A stretch of 64,000 nt of DNA from Saprospiraceae bacterium (GCA_029251525.1 JAQXDE010000030.1:102590-166589), one strand, 5' to 3'; positions 9,079-19,283 are shown, numbered from the stretch's first letter. The notes: generated from the letters alone by a model not told the origin. Made by a program: numbers and translations.

Positions 9079-9702
9079 TTAAAATTTGATACCAAGTGAT
9101 ACTATAAAACGAGTGGGACTAGTATTAAAATTGTACTCAGTATCATTAAAAACAACATGATCACCATATCTTTCATAATTCCTTTCCCATTTGAAGTCTA
9201 ACACAGCCTTCCAGATGTCCAACCCTAGACCATATTGGACACCCAAAGCCATATTATCAAAGTTCTCTTTATAGCCCTCCAATGTCTTTAATTCAGATGC
9301 TGAGTTTACAAAAAAATGGGCAACTGGACCAGCTTGTATTCTCAATGGTCCAAGTTTATAACCAATATTAATTGGCATATCAACAAAATTGAATTTTTCA
9401 TTTTTTATAGATAATAAAATGTTGTCATCAACATTATAACTTATCTTATTTGAGTTAAAGAGAACTTCAGGTTGAACTATCCAACGATTCCTTCTAAACT
9501 GGGCAAATAATCCAAAATGATAACCATAACTGATTTCGTTAACTGAAATTTTTAACTGTTCAACATCATTTTGGTTTAGCACAACTAATTCTTTTGGATT
9601 AAAGTCTATAGAAGAGACTCCTCCTCTTAATCCAAATTTCACTTGCGCCATACTTACAATTGAACAACACAATGCAACAGTAAAAACTAGGAATTTTTTC
9701 AT
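9079..9702 (-). CDS. PorT-like outer membrane beta-barrel protein
   Basis: A 207-residue exported protein with a signal peptide (residues 1-19, ending SMAQ). The mature part begins VKFGLRGGVSS and consists of alternating strands (HFGLFAQFRRNRWIVQPEVLFNS, NIGYKLGPLRIQAGPVAHFF, LGVQYGLGLDIWKAVLDFKW), ending in RFIVSLGIKF with terminal Phe. This is the pattern of the outer membrane protein beta-barrel families in Bacteroidota that are loosely named PorT. It is not the true type IX secretion PorT, which lies at 20869. It stands alone between non-coding stretches. Its cargo or partner is unknown. Confidence 0.8.
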   Translation of the reverse strand: MKKFLVFTVALCCSIVSMAQVKFGLRGGVSSIDFNPKELVVLNQNDVEQLKISVNEISYGYHFGLFAQFRRNRWIVQPEVLFNSNKISYNVDDNILLSIKNEKFNFVDMPINIGYKLGPLRIQAGPVAHFFVNSASELKTLEGYKENFDNMALGVQYGLGLDIWKAVLDFKWERNYERYGDHVVFNDTEYNFNTSPTRFIVSLGIKF

Positions 9703-9858
9703 TTGTAAACTATTTTTGTTTGACTGATTTGGGGAGGAAACGAAGGTAAGAATGAAAAGATTGTCCTATTTGGAGATACCTTAACATAATTTAACTTTCA
9801 TTGGGAGTTAAAAGAAAATTTTAAGATTTTAGTTTGATTAGTGAACTAACAAATAAAC

Positions 9859-11019
9859 CTACATTTTTTTAGGCAAACACCTTCGTAACAGTGCTTTTAA
9901 AAATGGAATAGGATTGAATGATTTGATAACACGGAGGTCAGAAAGCAAATTACCTTCATCATCTAGAAATTTAAAAATTTCAGTTATGTCGTTATTTTTA
10001 AACATTTCTTCAAAAATAGAGGTACCCATTTCATTTTTGTTCCATAAAATATCTAGTAGGATACTATCGTACCAACGATATCTTTTATTAAATAACTGAT
10101 GAGATGGCAAACGATTGGAAGTAATATTTTCAACTACTTTTTGGGCATATTTTTCACAATTTTTGAAAGCATATCCACTTGAAGGTTTTACCCAGCCACC
10201 AGATGTTCCTATTTTTGTAAGAGCACTGTTACTTTTACTATGAAATGGAAAATCAGTCATTGGAATTACACCTTTTTCGATTTCTAAAATTTCATAATTA
10301 TCTATTTTTAGGATTTCTGATATGTATTGTTTTAATTTTTCATCAAAATCTTTGGCTTCCAATGTATGCTTATTAAAAAGCGTAAATTCAACCATAGCCT
10401 CTTTTTCAGATATGGGCAAAACGTAAGTAAAACTAGTTTTATCTTTCCACCTTAGCCGAAAATCCATCATAATAAATTTGGAAGTATCGAATGCAGGTTG
10501 ATCGGTTTTTATTATCCAGCCCTTAAAAGACTGAAGTATTCTTATAAATTCATCCTTTTCTCCAAAAAAATCATCATCGATACGACTATCAAATATATGA
10601 TTGGCTTGGTACACATTTGACTTAGTAATTATTTTAGATGTTCCTTTTGAGTTTTCAACAGATAAGACTTCTTCTTCCTTCCAAAAAAAATTAGGAGATG
10701 AATTGATTTTCTTTTTTGCATGATCATAAAACTGTGAAGATCGAATCATTTTATAGTTATAATCTTCTAAGTCTAACTTTTTAGAAAATTTGGAACAATG
10801 AAAGTGACCTCCACTCCAAGATTGTTGCAGAATATGATCCCACTTTCCTTCTCCTTTTTCCCAAAAACACCAGGTACGATCATTTTCAGTTTTAGCATCT
10901 TTTTCTATAATGATAATTTTTTTGGTTGAAAAAAAATTATCATCAATCATAGCTAAACATAAGTGCAAACCAGCTGCACCTACTCCAACGATAGCATAAT
11001 CGAAATATATTTTCTTCAA
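9859..11019 (-). CDS. crtY: Lycopene beta-cyclase (CrtY/CrtL type)
   Basis: A 386-residue FAD/NAD-binding enzyme that would close the ends of lycopene to beta-carotene. The Rossmann start is DYAIVGVGAAGLHL (residues 7-20). The cyclase family signature NDRTWCFWEKG follows at about residues 46-56, with YKMIRSSQFYDHA near 90. Further motifs include VLPISEKEAMVEFTLF and the C-terminal GTSGGWVKPSSGYAF. No other carotenoid gene (crtB, crtI, crtZ) lies in the window, so the pathway must be scattered. It is divergent from engB with a 141-base shared regulatory region. Assignment is confident from the signature. Confidence 0.9.
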   Translation of the reverse strand: MKKIYFDYAIVGVGAAGLHLCLAMIDDNFFSTKKIIIIEKDAKTENDRTWCFWEKGEGKWDHILQQSWSGGHFHCSKFSKKLDLEDYNYKMIRSSQFYDHAKKKINSSPNFFWKEEEVLSVENSKGTSKIITKSNVYQANHIFDSRIDDDFFGEKDEFIRILQSFKGWIIKTDQPAFDTSKFIMMDFRLRWKDKTSFTYVLPISEKEAMVEFTLFNKHTLEAKDFDEKLKQYISEILKIDNYEILEIEKGVIPMTDFPFHSKSNSALTKIGTSGGWVKPSSGYAFKNCEKYAQKVVENITSNRLPSHQLFNKRYRWYDSILLDILWNKNEMGTSIFEEMFKNNDITEIFKFLDDEGNLLSDLRVIKSFNPIPFLKALLRRCLPKKM

Positions 11020-11112
11020 ATTATTGATATTTCATTCTTAAAAATTATCCTATTTGCTTTAACACGATAATTAAAGATAATAAACATAGGTTATCATTGA
11101 TTGTTGTTTAAT

Positions 11113-11143
11113 TTTGGGTTTTAATTACCCTTTTTTACATTTG
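11113..11143 (+). promoter_or_regulatory. Bacteroidota-type promoter for engB
   Basis: TTTG at 11113-11116 and tacatttg (TAnnTTTG) at 11136-11143 are separated by exactly 19 bases, the consensus spacing for the primary sigma factor of this phylum. The -7 box ends 17 bases before the engB ATG. Confidence 0.75.
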
Positions 11144-11160
11144 CAAAAATTAAGACGGAA

Positions 11161-11769
11161 ATGAGTTTAGAAATAAAATACGCAGAATTTACTGGAAGTT
11201 TTCCAAGTGTTAATCAATGTCCTAAGCCACAATTTCCAGAATATGCATTTATTGGTCGATCAAATGTTGGCAAATCGTCTCTGATAAATATGCTGACTGG
11301 TAAAAAAGGTTTAGCAAAAGTATCAAATACTCCAGGGAAAACCCAAACTTTGAATTATTTTCAAATTAATGGAAAATGGAACTTAGTAGATTTACCAGGA
11401 TATGGTTACGCTAAAATTTCAAAAACTAAACGTGCTGCCTGGGAAAAAATGATCGCTGGTTTTTTACAAAACAGAGCTAATTTAATGTGTGCTTTTGTTT
11501 TGCTTGATGCATACATTCCACCTCAATCAATTGATATGGAGTTTATCAATTGGTTAGGAGAAATGCATATTCCATTTGTAATTGTTTACACAAAAGTAGA
11601 TAGAATCAGAGGGGGAGAGGAAGGCAGAAACAACAATATCACAGCCATCCAAAATGAACTTTTGAAGTACTGGAATGATTTGCCTCAACAATTCATAACG
11701 TCTTCCAATAAAAAAACTGGCCAAGAAGAGATACTTAACTTTATTGAAGAGCTGAACGAACAATTCTAA
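11161..11769 (+). CDS. engB: Ribosome biogenesis GTPase EngB (YihA/YsxC)
   Basis: A 202-residue GTPase of normal length for the family, which acts in maturation of the large ribosomal subunit. The nucleotide-binding motifs are all visible: G1 GRSNVGKSSL (about residues 32-41), G2 Thr in NTPGKTQT, G3 DLPGYGYAK (near 80) and G4 TKVD (near 147). It has an excellent promoter 17 bases upstream and is followed after 2 bases by an acyltransferase gene, so the two are probably cotranscribed. EngB is usually essential; nothing looks unusual. Confidence 0.96.
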   Translation: MSLEIKYAEFTGSFPSVNQCPKPQFPEYAFIGRSNVGKSSLINMLTGKKGLAKVSNTPGKTQTLNYFQINGKWNLVDLPGYGYAKISKTKRAAWEKMIAGFLQNRANLMCAFVLLDAYIPPQSIDMEFINWLGEMHIPFVIVYTKVDRIRGGEEGRNNNITAIQNELLKYWNDLPQQFITSSNKKTGQEEILNFIEELNEQF

Positions 11770-11771
11770 CT

Positions 11772-13466
11772 ATGAAAAAAAATAAAGGGCCATTTCCTCA
11801 TGTTTTTCCTAATATTAAGGATTGGAAAATACATAAACTTCATGCAGATAGAGCTAACTTTATTAAAGCAATTAATGAGGAAGTTTTTAGCCGATATAAA
11901 AACAAATCAAATGAGGAAATTAGCAAACTCATTGCTAAAACTATTTACAGTGAACGAATTAGAATTAAAGAAGAACCTTGGAAAGTAGACCCACCCAATG
12001 AAAAAATATTTTGGGGGAAAATTAGTAAAAATTTAATTTTAGATCAGGATGATGAGGAAAGTAAAATCAAAAATTTAACAATATTAAAAAAGATAATTCA
12101 TCGATATTCAGAGGAAATTGTTGCCACATTTAATGAAAGTACATTTGAGTTTGCTAGAAAGTTTTTAAGAGTTTTATTTGGCCGCTTATTGAAAACGGCC
12201 TCTAGTCGAAATTTGAAACGGATATGGGGAGGGAAACACCAATTAGCAGACAAATTAAAAGTCCATGGAGCAGCGGAAGAAGTTCGAGAACTATCAAAAA
12301 TTGGTACTGTTGTATACGTTCCAACGCATTTTAGCAACCTAGACTCTATATTGATTGGGTATATTATGGATCAAATTGTGGGGGTTCCTGTCCCTTCTTT
12401 TGGTGCAGGGTTGAATTTATATAATACCGGTTATACTGCTTATTTTATGAATCGTTTGGGAGCTTATCGAATAGATCGAAGAAAGAAAAATCCAATATAT
12501 TTGGAGACGCTTAAAGTCAATTCTAAACAATCCTTGGAAAGAGGGACTAGTAGTCTTTTTTTTCCTGGAGGAACCCGCTCAAGATCTGGAGCAATGGAAA
12601 ACAAATTTAAATTGGGAATGATGGGAACAGCAATTGAAGCGCAAAGGAGTAATTATCAAAAAGGAAAGAAGGAGAAAATTTTTATCGTTCCTGTAATTTT
12701 AGGGTATCATTTTGTTTTGGAAGGAAAATTTTTGATTGAAAGTTATCTTAAAAATACTGGAAAAGAAATGTATTTTAAATATTCACGTGATGAAAGTTAT
12801 AGTTTTCGAAAGACGATGAAATTTATTTGGGATACCTTCTCAGAAAGTTCTGATATAAACTTAACATTAGGAAAACCTATGGATGTCTTAGGGAACTTTG
12901 TTGACAAAGAAGGGAACAGTTTTGATACGCAAAATAAGAAAGTTGACTTAAAAGAGTATTTTTATACAAATGGTGAAATAGTAAAAGATAGACAGAGAGA
13001 AAATGAATATACAAGAAGATTAGGAAATAAAATTTTAGAACGATACTATAAAGACAACCTAGTTTTAAGTAGTCATCTGGTAGCCTTTGTGGCGTTTAAT
13101 ATCTTATTAGCACAAAATCCCAATTTAGATATTTACGCAATTTTAAGATTACCCCCAGAAGATTATATCTTTCCAATGAACGAAATGAAGAAGGCAACCG
13201 AAAAACTTCGAGAGGTATTGTACAAGAAAGAGATCGCAGGTGAAATTTCTTTGACTGATGAAATTTCCTGGGAAATAGAAGATTTGGTTAAAGATGGCAT
13301 TAAAAAACTAGGCACTTATCATGCAGATCAACCATTAAAAATAAATAAGAAAGGTAAGATAATAAGTGAAGATTTCAAAGTGCTATTCTTTTATCATAAT
13401 CGCCTTGATTTTTATGATTTTGCAAATTCAGTAAAATGGAAAGCGTTTAAATTAAACGAGGTTTAA
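11772..13466 (+). CDS. Large glycerol-phosphate acyltransferase-like protein
   Basis: A 564-residue protein with the PlsC/PlsB-type acyltransferase core: block I HFSNLD (H-x4-D) near residue 187, the GAYRIDRR block near 232, and block III FFPGGTRSRSG near 262. Such enzymes move an acyl chain to glycerol-3-phosphate or lysophosphatidate at the cytoplasmic membrane face. The size and the long N- and C-terminal regions are nearer to PlsB/DHAPAT-type enzymes than to the 240-residue PlsC. It starts 2 bases after engB and is most likely translated from the same message. Which acceptor is used cannot be read from the sequence. Confidence 0.85.
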   Translation: MKKNKGPFPHVFPNIKDWKIHKLHADRANFIKAINEEVFSRYKNKSNEEISKLIAKTIYSERIRIKEEPWKVDPPNEKIFWGKISKNLILDQDDEESKIKNLTILKKIIHRYSEEIVATFNESTFEFARKFLRVLFGRLLKTASSRNLKRIWGGKHQLADKLKVHGAAEEVRELSKIGTVVYVPTHFSNLDSILIGYIMDQIVGVPVPSFGAGLNLYNTGYTAYFMNRLGAYRIDRRKKNPIYLETLKVNSKQSLERGTSSLFFPGGTRSRSGAMENKFKLGMMGTAIEAQRSNYQKGKKEKIFIVPVILGYHFVLEGKFLIESYLKNTGKEMYFKYSRDESYSFRKTMKFIWDTFSESSDINLTLGKPMDVLGNFVDKEGNSFDTQNKKVDLKEYFYTNGEIVKDRQRENEYTRRLGNKILERYYKDNLVLSSHLVAFVAFNILLAQNPNLDIYAILRLPPEDYIFPMNEMKKATEKLREVLYKKEIAGEISLTDEISWEIEDLVKDGIKKLGTYHADQPLKINKKGKIISEDFKVLFFYHNRLDFYDFANSVKWKAFKLNEV

Positions 13467-13542
13467 ATTAAATACTCAATCTCGAATAACTGCCATGTAA
13501 CCTTTCTTATTGGGTTTAAATATTAATAAATTATAATATACC

Positions 13543-14340
13543 ATGCTCAAAAGATTTTTCCTTTCTGAGAAAAATATGATGATTGCTATTGTTTTAAATG
13601 CCTTTATCATTTGTCTTTTGTACTTCCCTAATATTCATTCTGAAGAAAATCAAAATTATGCATTAGTCAATTTAGACCACTTATTCGTTTTACTATTTTT
13701 ACTTGAGGCAATTGTTAAACTTAAAGTATACAGACCAAAAACTTATTTCGCTGACAAGTGGAATGTCTTTGATTTTGTAATTATTATTTTGAGCATCCCA
13801 TCCTTAATGACCTTTATTCCATTTTTTGCAGCTCATAATTATGCCATTTTTAAGATTCTTAGGCTTTTTAGAATGATAAGGTTGGCTAAATTACTAAAGT
13901 TTCTACCAAGGATATCGGTTATAATGGCTGGATTAGGTAGAGCATTAAAGTCATCCATTTTTGTAATTATAGTTTTAGCATTCTTAAATTTTATGTTTGC
14001 GCTATTTACTTGTCACTTTTTCGGTAAAGTTGCTCCTGAATACTTTGGAAACCCAGGTATCGCAGCTTACTCTATTTTCCAATTGTTTACGGTTGAGGGC
14101 TGGAACGAGATTCCAGCTTCAATATTAAATGAATACCCTGATAGTTATTGGATGGCTGGATTAACTCGATTCTATTTTGTTATAGTTGTTTTAATTGGTG
14201 GGATTTTCGGAATGTCATTAGCAAATGCCATATTTGTTGATGAGATGACAATGGACAATAACCAAGATTTGGAAAAGAAAATTGATGATTTATTTGAGGA
14301 GTTAAGAGAGCTTAAAAATATTTTAAAAAAGAAAGGGTAG
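13543..14340 (+). CDS. Voltage-gated cation channel, six transmembrane segments
   Basis: A 265-residue single-domain ion transport protein of the NaChBac-like architecture. S4 (about residues 103-125) carries basic residues every third position (KILRLFRMIRLAKLLK). The pore filter near residues 182-190 reads FTVEGWNEI, compared with TLESW in NaChBac-type sodium channels; one glutamate per subunit is kept but Leu/Ser are replaced by Val/Gly. The C-terminus (DLEKKIDDLFEELRELKNIL) is a heptad coiled coil that would hold the tetramer. It lies between the acyltransferase and exonuclease genes, all on the plus strand. Ion selectivity is not deducible. Confidence 0.9.
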   Translation: MLKRFFLSEKNMMIAIVLNAFIICLLYFPNIHSEENQNYALVNLDHLFVLLFLLEAIVKLKVYRPKTYFADKWNVFDFVIIILSIPSLMTFIPFFAAHNYAIFKILRLFRMIRLAKLLKFLPRISVIMAGLGRALKSSIFVIIVLAFLNFMFALFTCHFFGKVAPEYFGNPGIAAYSIFQLFTVEGWNEIPASILNEYPDSYWMAGLTRFYFVIVVLIGGIFGMSLANAIFVDEMTMDNNQDLEKKIDDLFEELRELKNILKKKG

Positions 14341-14363
14341 GGGACTAAATAAAAAATTTAAAC

Positions 14364-14915
14364 GTGAATTATATCATATATGATTTAGAAGCAACTTGCT
14401 GGGAAGGGAACACAATGAATCGTGAGCAAGAAACAATTGAAATTGGAGCAATCCTTTTGAATCGATTCGGAGAAGAACTTGGAAGTTACAATAGATTTAT
14501 TAAACCTATTCTACACCCATATTTATCTCCTTACTGCAAACAATTAACTTCCATCTCACAAGATAATGTTAATCGAGCAAAAACTTTTCCAAATGTGATA
14601 GACGAATTTAAGGACTGGGGAAATATGTTTGATGAAGATTATTTTTTATGTTCTTGGGGAAACTTTGATAAAGTAATTTTTGAGAGAGATTGTGCTTTGC
14701 ATCAGCTAGATGATGACTGGTGTGCATTTCACATTGATTTAAAAAAACAATACCAAAGACTGAGGAAGCTAAATAAGCCTATTGGATTAAAAAAAGCTGT
14801 AGAGCGAGAAGGATTTGATTTTGATGGCTTGCACCATAGAGGAATATCTGATGCTGAAAATTTGACTAAAATATTTTTAAAGCATATTGATGCTTGGGAT
14901 TTTGGTGGAGCCTAA
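14364..14915 (+). CDS. DEDDh 3'-5' exonuclease (KapD/ERI1-like)
   Basis: A 183-residue nuclease of the RNase T/DNA Pol III epsilon fold. ExoI motif YDLEATCW supplies Asp7 and Glu9. The NFDK segment near residue 102 is the ExoII aspartate, and HHRGISDAEN near 157-166 gives the catalytic His and last Asp. The DLEATCW start is characteristic of the ERI1/KapD subgroup, whose eukaryotic members trim structured RNA. It follows the channel gene by 23 bases and is closed by a hairpin terminator. Bacterial substrates are poorly known. Confidence 0.88.
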   Translation: MNYIIYDLEATCWEGNTMNREQETIEIGAILLNRFGEELGSYNRFIKPILHPYLSPYCKQLTSISQDNVNRAKTFPNVIDEFKDWGNMFDEDYFLCSWGNFDKVIFERDCALHQLDDDWCAFHIDLKKQYQRLRKLNKPIGLKKAVEREGFDFDGLHHRGISDAENLTKIFLKHIDAWDFGGA

Positions 14916-14994
14916 TCGTAAGTAATTTATTGATTATAAGATTCCAAATACTCTACTTAACATAATATTAATTATAAGTAATATTGTATCAAAA

Positions 14995-15025
14995 AATAAG
15001 CCTTGTAAATTATACAAGGCTTATT
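14995..15025. terminator. Bidirectional terminator between exonuclease and TPR genes
   Basis: A perfect 13-bp stem (14995-15007 with 15013-15025) has a 5-base loop. On the minus strand it is followed by a T-run, and it lies between two convergent genes. Confidence 0.85.
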
Positions 15026-15030
15026 CAATT

Positions 15031-16356
15031 TTATTTCATTGCCTCTAATCTAACTTTATACTTATTAGACGTCTCGAAATCATCTTTTTTAGCATAAATC
15101 TCTTTTAGAGCTAAAATTGTATTGAAATCTTTAGAATTCAAATCATCAGCCTTCAGAAAATATGGTAATGCCTTTTCAAAGGCATTTTGATAATCAGATT
15201 TTAAAGAATCTGCTTCTCTTTGACTAGCCGTTAGAGGCAGACCATTATATTTCAAAACTAAGCCAGCTGCACGATTATAATTCAACTCACCAAGGCTGTA
15301 TAGAGCTTCAAAACTTTTATCATCAATTTCTAACGCCTGCTTGTAATAATCTTCTGCCTTTAAAAAATGTACCATTGCTTTATCAGAATCTTTTTCTTTC
15401 TTATAAAAATCATTGTATACGTTTCCCATAACAGCTCTTAAGCTTGCATTTCCTGGTTCTTTATCCATCGCTTCTTTTAATTTCCCCTCAAGAATTTCAT
15501 ATTGCCCTTTCTTCAAGTAAAAATTAATTTCAGAGAATAGTAGACCTATGTTCTCAGGATCAATAGCTCTACCCTCTTCTAGATATTTAAGAGCAGCTGC
15601 TTCATCAGTCTCAATATTTGCTTTAAATAAAGCATCATAAACTTCAATTTTTTTACTTTTCTGAGCATGCAATTTTTTGAAAACAACAATTGATTCGTCA
15701 GTCATTCCTCCGTATTGTGCAGCTAAACCAGCATAAAAAGTCATGTTTTCCACTTTCTCTGCATCATCCAATAATGGTTTCCCTCCATTGGATTGCACCA
15801 TATTGTTAGATGAAACTAATGCGTCAAAGAGTTTATATGCGCTTTTGTAATCTTTATTCTCGTAAGAATATAGACCAATATCATTTAATTGTCTTGAAAC
15901 TATTTCTAATTCTTTAACAATCTTTGTTTGACTGCTTTTTTTACTGGTTAATTCAAAAGCATTTGAAAGTGCTTCAAATGCTAACTTTGGAGCTTCAGGA
16001 CTTTCAAACATATATTGAATTGGTGTCATTTTAGCTATATCTCCGCCAGCAGCAACTTGAGCTTCAACTTCCTTTTGCTGTCTAATAGATAGTTCGTTCT
16101 GTCCGATAAATTGAAATATAGAAGCTTTTGCCATCCATGTTTCAGGCATATTCTCGGCTCCATCCAAGGACATTGCCTTTTCGATTGCTTGCAGCGCTTC
16201 CTCCAATTTACCAGTATTAGATGTATCAGTCTTATATTTTTTTAATGCCTTAGATGAAGATTTAACTAATTTTTTAATCGCTTTCGTTTCTTGAGCATAG
16301 ACAGTAGATGCTCCGAGTACTAAAAATGTAAGTAGTAAAAGGAATGTTTTTTTCAT
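15031..16356 (-). CDS. Secreted tetratricopeptide-repeat protein downstream of gyrA
   Basis: A 441-residue protein with a signal peptide (residues 1-21, ending VYAQ) and helix-turn-helix repeats of the TPR type through most of its length, for example AFELTSKKSS, ALKYLEEGRAIDPENIGLL, AMDKEPGNASLRAVMGNVY and ALEIDDKSFEALYSLGELNYNRA. TPR proteins are scaffolds for protein contacts; the signal peptide puts this one in the periplasm or at the outer membrane. It lies 168 bases after gyrA on the same strand. I recall gyrA followed by a TPR gene in other Bacteroidota, but the functional link is unknown. Confidence 0.85.
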   Translation of the reverse strand: MKKTFLLLLTFLVLGASTVYAQETKAIKKLVKSSSKALKKYKTDTSNTGKLEEALQAIEKAMSLDGAENMPETWMAKASIFQFIGQNELSIRQQKEVEAQVAAGGDIAKMTPIQYMFESPEAPKLAFEALSNAFELTSKKSSQTKIVKELEIVSRQLNDIGLYSYENKDYKSAYKLFDALVSSNNMVQSNGGKPLLDDAEKVENMTFYAGLAAQYGGMTDESIVVFKKLHAQKSKKIEVYDALFKANIETDEAAALKYLEEGRAIDPENIGLLFSEINFYLKKGQYEILEGKLKEAMDKEPGNASLRAVMGNVYNDFYKKEKDSDKAMVHFLKAEDYYKQALEIDDKSFEALYSLGELNYNRAAGLVLKYNGLPLTASQREADSLKSDYQNAFEKALPYFLKADDLNSKDFNTILALKEIYAKKDDFETSNKYKVRLEAMK

Positions 16357-16524
16357 TTCTTCAGTTTTAATAATTTATTATTTAAATATTTTCCTATGTG
16401 CTAACGTGTGAGAAAGTTGGAATATTATTATTTTGTACAACTATGCATTATGACGTTAAAAAAACAGCAAATGACATTTTACAATAAGTTAAAAATTGAT
16501 TTTTTTTGTTAAAAATGGTTAAAA

Positions 16525-19068
16525 TTATTCTTCCTCGTCACTACTACCCTCTTTATTTGATTCAGAAACTTGATCAGCCGTTACATCAGTTGACTCAGAA
16601 ACCTGAATCTCTTCTTCTTCAGATTCGGATATTACAGCGACATCAGCAATACCATCTTTATCATCTAGGCGAATTACACGAACTCCCTGCGTAGCTCTAC
16701 CCATTACACGGATTTCATTAACACCAATTCGAATCATAATACCCTCTTTACTTGTGATTATTAAATCATCCTCATCTTTTACAGCTTTTAAGGCGACTAA
16801 AGAACCTGTTTTCTCAGTAACCTGAATGGTTTTAACTCCTTTACCTCCACGATTGGTTACCCTATAATCTTCTAACTCAGTTCGTTTTCCATTCCCTTTT
16901 TCGGAAACAACCATGATTGTTGTTTCCTTATCTTCGAGGTCAACACATATTAATCCTACCATTTCGTCATTCTCATCTGCAAGTCTTATCCCTCGAACAC
17001 CAGCAGCAGAACGTCCCATTGGTCGAACATTTGTTTCATTAAATCTAATTGCTCGACCACTTTTTATGGCCATCAAGATCTCAGAATTACCGTTTGTCAA
17101 TTTTGCCTCTAGCAAAGAATCTCCTTCGTTTATAGTAATGGCATTAATACCATTAGCTCTTGGTCTTGAAAATGCTTCAACTAAGGTTTTTTTAATGATT
17201 CCTTTTCTAGTACCAAAAACGATATAATTATTTTTAACAAACTCTTCATCGTTAAGATCTACAATCTTAATATAAGCTTTAACCTTATCTTCTTTTGGAA
17301 TAGAGAGAAGGTTTTGGATAACTCGACCACTTGAAGTTTTAGTTGCTTCAGGGATCTCATAAACCCTCAGCCAATGACATCTTCCATTTTCAGTAAACAA
17401 CAACAAGTAATTGTGAGTCGTTGCTACAAACATGTGTTCAATATAGTCCTCATCTCTAGTTTTAGACCCCCTTGAGCCTCTACCTCCTCGCCCTTGCTTC
17501 CTATACTCCGAAGACTTAGTGCGCTTGATATAACCTAAATGAGAAATAGTTATGATAACCTCTTCATCTGCAATCAAATCCTCAATATTTATTTCCCCAT
17601 CTCCCTGAAGATTAATTTCGGTACGTCTCTCATCTCCATACCTCTCTTTAATATCCTCTAACTCTTCCTTTGCAATACCTTTTTGCAAATCAATGCTTCC
17701 CAGTATTTCTTTTAAGTTAGTGATAGTTTTCATTAACTCATCAAACTCTGCTCTCACTTTATCTCTTTCAAGCCCAGTTAATTTCTGGAGTCTCATTTCC
17801 AAAATTGCCTTAGCCTGGATTTCACTCAACTCAAATCTTGCAATTAATCCATTTTTAGCTTCTTCAACAGTTTTGGAAGCTCGAATTAATTTAATCACCT
17901 CATCTAAATTATCAATTGCGATTAATAAGCCTTCCAATATATGTGCTCTTTCCTCAGCTTTACGAAGTTCATACTGGGTTCTTCTCACTATTACCTCAAT
18001 TCTGAACTCTACGAATTCTTGGAGCATATCTTTAAGGTTCAATAAAACAGGTCTGCCTTTTACTAAAGCTATATTATTGACACCATATGACGACTGCAAA
18101 GGAGTGTATTTAAATAATTGACTTAGTATAACATTAGCCATTGCATCCCGCTTTACCTCGACAACGATTCTCATTCCAGTTCGATCAGACTCATCTCTCA
18201 CATCACTAATACCAATAACCTTTTTATCATTAACTAAATCGGCAATCTTCATTACTAAGGATGCCTTGTTGACTTGATATGGTATTTCTGAGATTATAAT
18301 AGTCTCTTTACCAGATTTTCCAGTCTGAATCTCTGCTTTTCCTCTTACGATAACTCTTCCTCTTCCTGTATGGAACGCATCTCGAACTCCGTTATATCCG
18401 TAAATCATTCCTCCTGTTGGAAAATCAGGAGCGGTTATAAATTGCATCAACTCTTCAATAGTAATATCAGGATTTTCAAGGGTAGCGATTACACCATTAA
18501 CCACTTCAGTTAAATTATGTGGCAACATATTCGTTGCCATTCCAACAGCAATACCTGAGGCTCCATTAATCAAAAGATTCGGCACCTTTGTGGGTAAAAC
18601 AGTTGGTTCTTTTAAGGTATCATCAAAATTTAGTTGAAAATCAACTGTTTCCTTATTAAGATCAGACAAAATTTCGTCACTGATTCTTTTTAAACGAGCT
18701 TCGGTATACCTCATTGCCGCAGGACTGTCTCCATCCATGGACCCAAAGTTTCCTTGTCCATCCACTAATGGGTATCTTAAAGACCAGCTTTGAGCCATCC
18801 GAACCATTGCGTCGTATACTGAGGTATCACCATGTGGGTGGTATTTACCTAAAACTTCTCCTACGATACGAGCGGACTTTTTATGAGCCTTGTTATAAGA
18901 AAGACCTAGTTCTGTCATTCCAAAAAGCACTCTTCTGTGAACCGGTTTTAATCCATCTCTTACATCAGGCAATGCTCTTGAAACAATTACAGACATTGAA
19001 TAATCAATGTATGCAGACTTCATTTCATCTTCAATATTTACCGGAATAATTTTTCCATCATTTGCCAT
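16525..19068 (-). CDS. gyrA: DNA gyrase subunit A
   Basis: An 847-residue type II topoisomerase subunit that, with GyrB, introduces negative supercoils. The breakage-reunion domain has the catalytic Tyr121 in RYTEARLKR. The quinolone-determining region reads [12 protein letters not shown], with Thr82 at the E. coli Ser83 position and Asp86 at the Asp87 position. The C-terminal wrapping domain carries the GyrA box as QGRGGRG, and six-bladed repeats follow ([49 protein letters not shown]). That box separates gyrase from ParC. The tail of about 45 residues is very acidic (SESEEEE, SSDEEE). gyrB is not nearby. Confidence 0.97.
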   Translation of the reverse strand: MANDGKIIPVNIEDEMKSAYIDYSMSVIVSRALPDVRDGLKPVHRRVLFGMTELGLSYNKAHKKSARIVGEVLGKYHPHGDTSVYDAMVRMAQSWSLRYPLVDGQGNFGSMDGDSPAAMRYTEARLKRISDEILSDLNKETVDFQLNFDDTLKEPTVLPTKVPNLLINGASGIAVGMATNMLPHNLTEVVNGVIATLENPDITIEELMQFITAPDFPTGGMIYGYNGVRDAFHTGRGRVIVRGKAEIQTGKSGKETIIISEIPYQVNKASLVMKIADLVNDKKVIGISDVRDESDRTGMRIVVEVKRDAMANVILSQLFKYTPLQSSYGVNNIALVKGRPVLLNLKDMLQEFVEFRIEVIVRRTQYELRKAEERAHILEGLLIAIDNLDEVIKLIRASKTVEEAKNGLIARFELSEIQAKAILEMRLQKLTGLERDKVRAEFDELMKTITNLKEILGSIDLQKGIAKEELEDIKERYGDERRTEINLQGDGEINIEDLIADEEVIITISHLGYIKRTKSSEYRKQGRGGRGSRGSKTRDEDYIEHMFVATTHNYLLLFTENGRCHWLRVYEIPEATKTSSGRVIQNLLSIPKEDKVKAYIKIVDLNDEEFVKNNYIVFGTRKGIIKKTLVEAFSRPRANGINAITINEGDSLLEAKLTNGNSEILMAIKSGRAIRFNETNVRPMGRSAAGVRGIRLADENDEMVGLICVDLEDKETTIMVVSEKGNGKRTELEDYRVTNRGGKGVKTIQVTEKTGSLVALKAVKDEDDLIITSKEGIMIRIGVNEIRVMGRATQGVRVIRLDDKDGIADVAVISESEEEEIQVSESTDVTADQVSESNKEGSSDEEE

Positions 19069-19127
19069 AAATCTTTGGGGTTTATGATTATTCTATTGGT
19101 TATAAAAAAATTTTCTCAAAAGAGGTG

Positions 19128-19135
19128 CAAACATA
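19128..19135 (-). promoter_or_regulatory. Candidate -7 box for gyrA
   Basis: On the minus strand this reads TATGTTTG, matching TAnnTTTG, about 60 bases before the gyrA start. No clear TTTG -33 box is at the right spacing. Confidence 0.45.
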
Positions 19136-19251
19136 CAAAAATTGAATGATGGAAAGGAATTTTGAAGGATGGAATTTTTTAATAGGAACAGAATATTTAG
19201 AATTAAATTTTAATATAATTTTATTAAAACTTAATACCTAAAAATAAAAAA

Positions 19252-19283
19252 AAAGTCAGAGTTCTTTGCAGAACGCTGACTTT
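19252..19283 (-). terminator. Minus-strand terminator with no intact gene upstream
   Basis: A 13-bp stem with one mismatch (aaagtcag-gttct / agaac-ctgacttt, loop ttgc) is followed on the minus strand by an uninterrupted T-run of nine. The nearest upstream minus-strand frame is the broken one at 19522-19694. Confidence 0.75.

Noticed and set aside
9079..9702. Barrel protein as a second T9SS PorT
   Set aside because: It shares only the general barrel pattern; the true PorT signature region is at 20869-21615.
17693..18121. 142-codon frame opposite gyrA
   Set aside because: It is antisense to a well-conserved part of gyrA; its Ser/Leu/Asn-rich composition is typical of a reverse-strand shadow.
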